From assembly GCA_009827215.1 (NCBI GenBank), contig WUAJ01000070.1, forward strand, positions 1-10,091: a stretch of 10,091 nt of DNA. Reading direction: 5' to 3'. This DNA is from Phycisphaeraceae bacterium (lineage in GTDB: Bacteria > Planctomycetota > Phycisphaerae > Phycisphaerales > UBA1924). Below the pieces are notes generated by a model. It saw only the letters and a program-made list of their open reading frames with translations, searched no databases and was not told the DNA's origin. The position numbers were made by a program, and so were the translations under genes. Shown piece by piece: positions 5,864 through 10,091 of this stretch (the stretch's first letter is position 1; every line of letters starts with the position of its first letter).

Positions 5864-7438
5864 ATGGATAGCTTGTATTCGAGGATCGCTACTCCGGCGG
5901 GTCTGGGACGATTCTCTGCGAAGGGTTTTTGGGGGTGCGGGATCAAGACCGAGGTGTTGTCGGGATTGACGGTCGCGCTGGCGCTGGTTCCCGAGGCGGT
6001 CGCGTTCGCGATCATCGCGAATGTGAACCCGTTGGTTGGGTTGTACGCCGCGTTTATGGTGGGTTTGCTCGCGTCGATCTTTGGGGGTCGTCCTGGGATG
6101 ATCTCCGGCGCGACGGGCGCGATGGCGGTGGTCATGGTGCATCTGGTGTCTGAGCACGGCGTGGAGTATCTGTTTGCGGCGGTCGTGCTGACGGGGCTAA
6201 TTCAGATCAGTGTGGGCGTGCTGCGGCTTGGGAAGTTTATTCGAATCGTTCCTCATCCGGTGATGCTCGGGTTTGTGAACGGGCTTGCGATTGTGATCTT
6301 CCTGGCGCAGCTGTCGCAGTTCAAGGTGACTGGTGAGGACGGTGAGTTGCAGTGGATGAGCGGGACTCCGATGCTGGTGTTCTGTGGGTTCATCGCGCTG
6401 ACGATGGGGATCATGTTCTTTCTTCCGAAGCTGACCAAGGCGTTCCCCTCGGCGCTTGCGGGGATTCTGGTCGTGTCGGTGCTGGTGATCGGTTTGAATA
6501 TTGATACGAAGACGGTGGGTGATATCGCGTCGATCAAGGGGGGGGTCCCGGCGTTCAAGCCTTTGACTGTGCCGATGAACTTTGAGACGCTTGGGATTAT
6601 CCTGCCTTATGGGTTGATCCTCGCGGCGATCGGGTTGATCGAGTCGCTGCTGACGATGACGCTGATCGATGAGATGACAGACACACGCGGGCGCGGGAAT
6701 CGGGAGTGCGTTGGTCAGGGGATTGCCAATAGCGTCTGCGGCTTGTTCGGTGGGATGGGCGGATGCGCGATGATCGGTCAGAGCATGATCAACATCAACT
6801 CTGGTGGGCGCGGACGCTTGTCGGGGATCAGCGCGGCGATCTTCCTACTGTGCTTTATCTTGTTTGGGTCGGGGCTGATCGAGAAGATCCCGATGGCGGC
6901 GCTGGTGGGGGTGATGTTCATGGTGGTCATCGCGACGTTTGAATGGTCGAGTTTCCGGATTCTCAAGAAGACGCCTCCGAAGGACGCGTTTGTGCTGATC
7001 CTTGTTTCGGGGGTGACGGTGATGACGGATCTAGCGATCGCGGTTGTTGTCGGCGTGATCGTGTCGGCGCTGATTTTTGCGTGGGAGCATGCGCGGCATA
7101 TCCATGTCGTTGTGCGTGATGATGAGGATGGATCGCGGACCTACGAACTCAACGGTCCACTGTTCTTTGGGTGTATCCATGAGTTCCGCGACTTCTTTGA
7201 TCCGGCCAACGATCCCGACGATGTCGTGATCGAGTTCATGAACTCGCGCGTGGTGGATCACTCGGCGATTGAAGCGATCGACAACCTCGCGGAGAAATAC
7301 CGCAAGGCGGGGAAGACGCTGCATCTGCGGCATCTGAGCGAGGACTGCCGACTCTTGCTGCACAAGGCGGGGGATATGGTGGAGGTCAATGTGCTTGAAG
7401 ATCCGAACTATGCGGTTGCGGATGATGAGCTTGGGTGA
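5864..7438 (+). CDS. SulP-family inorganic anion transporter with C-terminal STAS domain
   Basis: This is a secondary transporter of the SulP (SLC26) family in the inner membrane, moving an anion such as sulfate or bicarbonate; the sequence does not decide which. The 524 residues hold a hydrophobic core of about 12-14 helices (about 28-410). Family landmarks are GLTVALALVPEAVAFAI (34-50), the SGATGAMAVV segment (81-90), PHPVMLGFVNG (130-140) and GGMGGCAMIGQSMININSGG (296-315). The cytoplasmic STAS domain covers about 420-510 and includes FMNSRVVDHSAIEAI, where the loop that in anti-sigma antagonists carries a phosphorylatable Ser holds Asp465-His-Ser467. Length is normal and nothing is missing. 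The ATG at 5864 has AGGGA 9 bases upstream. A 104-bp gap separates it from the preceding gene. It ends 29 bp from a convergent gene. Confidence 0.93.
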   Translation: MDSLYSRIATPAGLGRFSAKGFWGCGIKTEVLSGLTVALALVPEAVAFAIIANVNPLVGLYAAFMVGLLASIFGGRPGMISGATGAMAVVMVHLVSEHGVEYLFAAVVLTGLIQISVGVLRLGKFIRIVPHPVMLGFVNGLAIVIFLAQLSQFKVTGEDGELQWMSGTPMLVFCGFIALTMGIMFFLPKLTKAFPSALAGILVVSVLVIGLNIDTKTVGDIASIKGGVPAFKPLTVPMNFETLGIILPYGLILAAIGLIESLLTMTLIDEMTDTRGRGNRECVGQGIANSVCGLFGGMGGCAMIGQSMININSGGRGRLSGISAAIFLLCFILFGSGLIEKIPMAALVGVMFMVVIATFEWSSFRILKKTPPKDAFVLILVSGVTVMTDLAIAVVVGVIVSALIFAWEHARHIHVVVRDDEDGSRTYELNGPLFFGCIHEFRDFFDPANDPDDVVIEFMNSRVVDHSAIEAIDNLAEKYRKAGKTLHLRHLSEDCRLLLHKAGDMVEVNVLEDPNYAVADDELG

Positions 7439-7467
7439 GTGAAGCAGGGCACCCTGACATCACTGAT

Positions 7468-7908
7468 TCAGCTCAAGAAAAAGATTACAGTAGCCACCGC
7501 TATCCATAGTAGCATTAACACCATCGCGGCAACCCAGATTGAGAGTGCCGCGATTAGCGGGTACATGATGAACAGGTTCCAATTTGGCATCTTTCTGAGA
7601 TCGAACGCGAAGACTGTCCTAGCGAGCACATAGGCCAATGCTGCAATTGATAGAACAAACGAAGTGTTGACGATCGGGTCAGGAAGTCTGTAGAGATTGC
7701 CGGTGCCTGCGATGTTGACTGGACCCGCTCCGTATATGCAGATCGGTGCGGTTGTGATGAAGATGTAACAGCACACTGCTACAGAAGAGTAATAGCAGTG
7801 TCTCTCAGGGGGGAGTTTGTCTATGCGGGAGTGTGCGCCGCATTCGGGGCACGGGATATTTTCAATGAGTCCTTTGAGATCGTAGTGGCAGCTGCCGCAG
7901 TAGCTCAT
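7468..7908 (-). CDS. Small zinc-ribbon membrane protein, planctomycete type
   Basis: This is a 146-residue protein of unknown function. It opens with a four-Cys zinc ribbon, C4-x2-C7 and C20-x2-C23, in the pattern CGSCHYDLKGL ... CPECGAHSR. I recognise this N-terminal module from many otherwise unrelated planctomycete membrane proteins. Three hydrophobic segments follow (about 39-60, 81-101 and 111-145). I start at the ATG at 7908 because it places the ribbon at the N-terminus; the frame is open back to 8022, but that extension has no family character and overlaps the upstream gene. No Shine-Dalgarno is visible. It is convergent with the SulP gene (29 bp apart) and lies 68 bp after the next small gene. 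Confidence 0.75.
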   Translation of the reverse strand: MSYCGSCHYDLKGLIENIPCPECGAHSRIDKLPPERHCYYSSVAVCCYIFITTAPICIYGAGPVNIAGTGNLYRLPDPIVNTSFVLSIAALAYVLARTVFAFDLRKMPNWNLFIMYPLIAALSIWVAAMVLMLLWIAVATVIFFLS

Positions 7909-7930
7909 TGTGGCAGTGTATGTTGAAGAT

Positions 7931-7960
7931 CGTGGAGGAGTCGAGGACAACACCTCCACG
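7931..7960. repeat. Inverted repeat between the two small membrane-protein genes
   Basis: CGTGGAGG (7931-7938) and CCTCCACG (7953-7960) are perfect 8-bp arms around a 14-base loop. They fall in the 68-bp gap between the 104-residue frame and the zinc-ribbon gene. No T tract follows on either side, so it is a possible RNA hairpin or processing site rather than a standard terminator. Confidence 0.3.
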
Positions 7961-7976
7961 CCACCCGGCCAATGGA

Positions 7977-8291
7977 CTAAAGCAGCTTGAGGGCGATGTA
8001 TACCAACAGTGGAGTGGTGCACACTGCACTCAAAAAGAGCTGTAGTTTCAGATCTATCAGCTTTGAGTTCTCTTTTGCATGTCTTGCAGATTCAAACACG
8101 GCAATGGACAGAATCATTCCGAGTATTGGTGTGATACCTGACATGCGTGCGGTAATCATTTCAACTGATGAATTGCCGCTGAACTTGGTGAACCAAGCTA
8201 GGAATGATAAATAGGAACTGGGCAGCCACACGAGTGCGTTTGCTGTACTACATACCACTGCAAGGGATTGCACTGACTTCCGAGAATTCAA
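7977..8291 (-). CDS. Hypothetical small membrane protein, possibly translationally coupled to kbl
   Basis: I do not recognise it. The 104-residue frame has three hydrophobic stretches (about 8-34, 52-67 and 84-103) separated by charged loops, including ESARHAKENSKLIDLK. The only start giving the full frame is TTG at 8291-8289, which overlaps the kbl stop as TTGA, a geometry typical of translational coupling. Alternatives are a GTG at residue 7 or the ATG at 8159. The region is AT-richer than its neighbours: bases 8041-8100 are 38% GC by count, against 62% for 8641-8700 in kbl. The gene is supported by hydrophobicity and position only; no homologue was recognised and it may be lineage-specific. 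Confidence 0.5.
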   Translation of the reverse strand: MNSRKSVQSLAVVCSTANALVWLPSSYLSFLAWFTKFSGNSSVEMITARMSGITPILGMILSIAVFESARHAKENSKLIDLKLQLFLSAVCTTPLLVYIALKLL

Positions 8292-9523
8292 AGCTGTCTC
8301 AACGCCTCAACGAGTTGGTCCACATGCTCCTTCGTGTGTGCGGCGGACATTTGGATTCGGAGTCTTGCTTCGCCTTCGGGGACGACGGGGTAGCCGAAGC
8401 CGATGACGAAGATGCCGTGGTCGAGGAGTTTCTTGGACATCGCGATCGCTGTGGCGGTTTCACCGACGATGATGGGGCAGATCGCGGTGGGGGATTCGAG
8501 GACCTCGAACTTTGTTTTTGCTTTGATCTGCTCGCGGCAGTACTGCGTGACCTTGCGGAGATGCTCGACGCGCTGGGGTTCGTTCATGAGCGTGCGGATC
8601 GCGGTGTTGGCGCTGGCGGCGACGGTGACTGGGAGGGCGTTGCTGAAGAGCGTTGGGCGTCCGCGCTGGATGATGAGGTCGATGAGGTCTTTGGAGCCGG
8701 CGATGAATCCTCCGGCGCCGCCTCCGAGGGCTTTTCCGAGCGTGCCGGTGAAGACATCGATTTGGGATTTGCCGTTTTCGTTGATCATGTTGTAGTGTTC
8801 GTGTGTGCCTCGTCCGGTTTTGCCCATGACGCCGTGGCCGTGGGAGTCGTCGACGCAGAGGTACGCGCCGTACTCGTCGCAGAGTTTGCGGAGTTCAGGG
8901 AGGTTGGCGATGTCGCCTTCCATGGAGAAGACGCCGTCGGTGATGAGCCAGATCTGGCCGGTGATGTCTGGATCGTTTTTGGCGCGCTCGAGGACTTCTC
9001 GGCATGAGTCCATGTTGGAGTGTTTGTAGACGGCTTTCTTGACGCCTTTCTTGATGACTGGGGTGAGGCGCATCGAGTCGATGATGCATGCGTGGTTGAG
9101 TTCGTCGGAGATGATGATGTCTCCGGCTTCGCAGCAGGTCGGGAAGAGTGCTTCGGTCGCGTTCCAGCAGGAGACGAAGGTGTAGGACGCTTCGGTTCCC
9201 ATGTACTGAGCAATGGTTTGTTCGAGTGTGTGGTGGGGGGTGAAGGTGCCGCAGATGAAGCGGACGGATGCGGTTCCGGCGCCGTATTGCTTGAGTGCTT
9301 CGATGCCAGCGTTGACGACATCGGGATGGTTGGCGAGTCCGAGGTAGTTGTTGGAGCACATGCAGATGCGATCGTGCTTTGAGCCGTCGTCGTCGATCAT
9401 GGTGACGAGGGCGTCCATCGGGGAGTCGAGGGTCTGGAGGACTTTCATCTGGCCGGTCGAGGCGAGCATGTCGAGGGTTTCTTTGGTGCGGACGGCGAAG
9501 GGGGTGGTGGTTGCGGCGGTCAT
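8288..9523 (-). CDS. kbl: Glycine C-acetyltransferase (2-amino-3-ketobutyrate CoA ligase)
   Basis: This is a PLP-dependent enzyme of the alpha-oxoamine synthase family that cleaves 2-amino-3-ketobutyrate with CoA to glycine and acetyl-CoA, the second step of threonine breakdown. It has 411 residues; E. coli Kbl has 398. Visible features are CSNNYLGLANHP (56-67), GAGTASVRFICGT (81-93), LNHACIIDSMR (142-152), the cofactor-binding VDDSHGHGVMGKTGRG (224-239), the Schiff-base lysine Lys264 in TGTLGKALGGGAGG, and RLRIQMSAAHT (387-397). The last motif and SRPYLFSNSL-like RGRPTLFSNAL favour Kbl over BioF or 5-aminolevulinate synthase. I start at the ATG at 9523 with GGAG 9 bases upstream; the frame stays open for some 180 further codons, but that is antisense of rsgA. 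No threonine dehydrogenase gene is present in the window. Confidence 0.92.
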   Translation of the reverse strand: MTAATTTPFAVRTKETLDMLASTGQMKVLQTLDSPMDALVTMIDDDGSKHDRICMCSNNYLGLANHPDVVNAGIEALKQYGAGTASVRFICGTFTPHHTLEQTIAQYMGTEASYTFVSCWNATEALFPTCCEAGDIIISDELNHACIIDSMRLTPVIKKGVKKAVYKHSNMDSCREVLERAKNDPDITGQIWLITDGVFSMEGDIANLPELRKLCDEYGAYLCVDDSHGHGVMGKTGRGTHEHYNMINENGKSQIDVFTGTLGKALGGGAGGFIAGSKDLIDLIIQRGRPTLFSNALPVTVAASANTAIRTLMNEPQRVEHLRKVTQYCREQIKAKTKFEVLESPTAICPIIVGETATAIAMSKKLLDHGIFVIGFGYPVVPEGEARLRIQMSAAHTKEHVDQLVEALRQL

Positions 9524-9544
9524 GATTTTGTTCTCCAACAGATG

Positions 9545-9573
9545 TTTGCGGATTGTAGGGCGATTTTGCGGAT
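9545..9573. repeat. Paired 9-bp direct repeats, 20-bp period, between kbl and rsgA
   Basis: TTTGCGGAT occurs at 9545-9553 and again at 9565-9573, identical and exactly 20 bp apart start to start, about two helical turns. Both copies lie inside the 58-bp region between the divergent kbl and rsgA starts and flank the candidate kbl -10. The same-face spacing is what two subunits of a DNA-binding protein would need. Confidence 0.5.
9552..9557 (-). promoter_or_regulatory. Possible -10 element of the kbl promoter
   Basis: On the minus strand TACAAT matches the sigma70 -10 consensus at five of six bases. It would place a start point about 20 bases before the kbl ATG, leaving GGAG in the leader. No good -35 is seen at the right distance, so activation by a bound regulator is possible. 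It lies between the two 9-bp direct repeats. Confidence 0.3.
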
Positions 9574-9581
9574 AAACTCTG

Positions 9582-10091
9582 GTGTTGAACAAGCACCAAC
9601 GAAGCAAACTTGAAGGGATTCTGGAGTCGCTTTCCAAGGCGGATCGGGATCGTGTGTATGACCTTGCGCGTGAGCAGCGGTCGGCGGCGCAGAAGCGTCG
9701 GCGATCCAAGGCGCGCGAGACGCTCGATGGTGAGCGGATCGGGGGGAAGCGTCGCGCGGATCCGTTGATTGATTGGGTGCTGCGGATCGTGGAGAAGGAG
9801 TACGGGCACGCGAAGCGTGTGCGTGAGCAGTCTCCCGATGCATCGGATCTGCAGGAGGGGCTGGTGATCGAGCTCACTCGAAGGCGCGCGACGGTGCTTC
9901 CGAGCGGGGAGGATGATGCTGAGAAGGCGGTGTTCTGTCGACTCAGCGCGGAGCTGGCGGCGCGGCAGCAGTCGGGGATCGCGGTGGGGGATCGCGTGGT
10001 GTTTACCAAGCTCGACGCGAAGGACGACGATGAGGAGTTGTTCGAAGTTGTGAGTGTGATGGAGCGGACGAGCAAGCTGGCGCGTCCCGAT
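9582..10091 (+). CDS. rsgA: Ribosome small-subunit-dependent GTPase A, N-terminal part; runs off the right edge
   Basis: RsgA (YjeQ) is a circularly permuted GTPase that binds the 30S subunit late in its assembly. The visible 170 codons contain a basic, probably helical N-terminal extension (1-88, rich in Lys and Arg) and then the OB-fold: EGLVIELTRRRATVLPSG, AVFCRLSAEL, IAVGDRVVFTKL and VVSVMERTSKLARPD (about 91-170). The AVGDRV strand and the ERTSKLARP end match the RsgA OB domain just before the GTPase domain, which lies beyond the window. The extension is longer than the roughly 30 residues usual before the OB-fold. A TAA at 9573-9575 blocks anything further upstream; GTG 9582 or TTG 9585 are the first starts, with no clear Shine-Dalgarno, so a later start is possible. 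It is divergent from kbl. Confidence 0.8.
   Translation, partial: MLNKHQRSKLEGILESLSKADRDRVYDLAREQRSAAQKRRRSKARETLDGERIGGKRRADPLIDWVLRIVEKEYGHAKRVREQSPDASDLQEGLVIELTRRRATVLPSGEDDAEKAVFCRLSAELAARQQSGIAVGDRVVFTKLDAKDDDEELFEVVSVMERTSKLARPD

Noticed and set aside
5461..6157. Two long minus-strand frames across the membrane-protein/SulP junction
   Set aside because: They are Pro/Arg/His-rich, contain no motif and overlap well-supported plus-strand genes.
7445..7456. CAGGGCACCCTG palindrome between the convergent SulP and zinc-ribbon genes as a terminator
   Set aside because: It has 5-bp arms with a 2-base centre, too tight to fold well, and no T tract on either strand.
7987..8214. A 75-codon plus-strand frame opposite the small membrane gene
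   Set aside because: The minus-strand frame has the membrane-helix pattern and couples to kbl; this frame has neither pattern nor a ribosome-binding site.
8204..9007. A 267-codon plus-strand frame opposite kbl
   Set aside because: It is an antisense shadow with skewed Asp/Gly/Val composition; the minus strand encodes Kbl with its PLP lysine.
9524..10075. Extension of the kbl frame by about 184 codons upstream
   Set aside because: The extension is Ser/Arg-rich antisense of rsgA. The ATG at 9523 has GGAG at a proper distance and gives a normal Kbl length.

Overview
The window looks like the chromosome of a planctomycete, most likely of the Phycisphaerae. The main clues are a short zinc-ribbon membrane protein with the C-x2-C-x-YDL ... 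CPECG signature common in that phylum, a pair of FabF-like ketosynthases of which one is catalytically dead, a moderately high GC content and generally weak Shine-Dalgarno signals. No mobile element, CRISPR array, tRNA or rRNA is visible. The lineage call is inference from these traits; no marker gene is complete enough to prove it.

Left arm (1-3268, all on the minus strand). Transcription runs right to left. It passes a FabF-type ketosynthase homologue that has lost its active-site Cys and first His (1922-3268, chain-length-factor-like), then a GxxExxY / PDDEXK_3 family protein with a polyacidic tail (1316-1813), then a rho-independent terminator (1269-1292), then a catalytic-type FabF ketosynthase (1230 downward). 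That last gene carries an in-frame TAA at 202-204, where relatives usually have Tyr or Leu. The conserved frame, including the second catalytic His, continues past the TAA to the window edge. The two ketosynthases look like an active/inactive pair whose linkage has been interrupted by the GxxExxY gene and its terminator.

Middle (3474-7438, plus strand). After a divergent intergenic region come a membrane-anchored PIN-TRAM protein (YacL-like), a four-helix membrane protein of unknown function with a beta-rich C-terminal domain, and a SulP-family anion transporter with a C-terminal STAS domain. All three are intact.

Right arm (7468-10091). Two small membrane proteins on the minus strand sit in a visibly AT-richer patch. 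They lie just downstream of kbl (glycine C-acetyltransferase, 8288-9523), and the first overlaps the kbl stop codon as TTGA. Divergent from kbl, and running off the right edge, is the N-terminal part of rsgA, the 30S-maturation GTPase. The 58-bp kbl/rsgA intergenic region holds two identical 9-bp direct repeats exactly 20 bp apart.

The points most worth a second look are the nonsense codon in the catalytic ketosynthase, the Cys-to-Glu ketosynthase homologue, the altered active-site-like residues of the intervening GxxExxY protein, and the paired repeats between kbl and rsgA.
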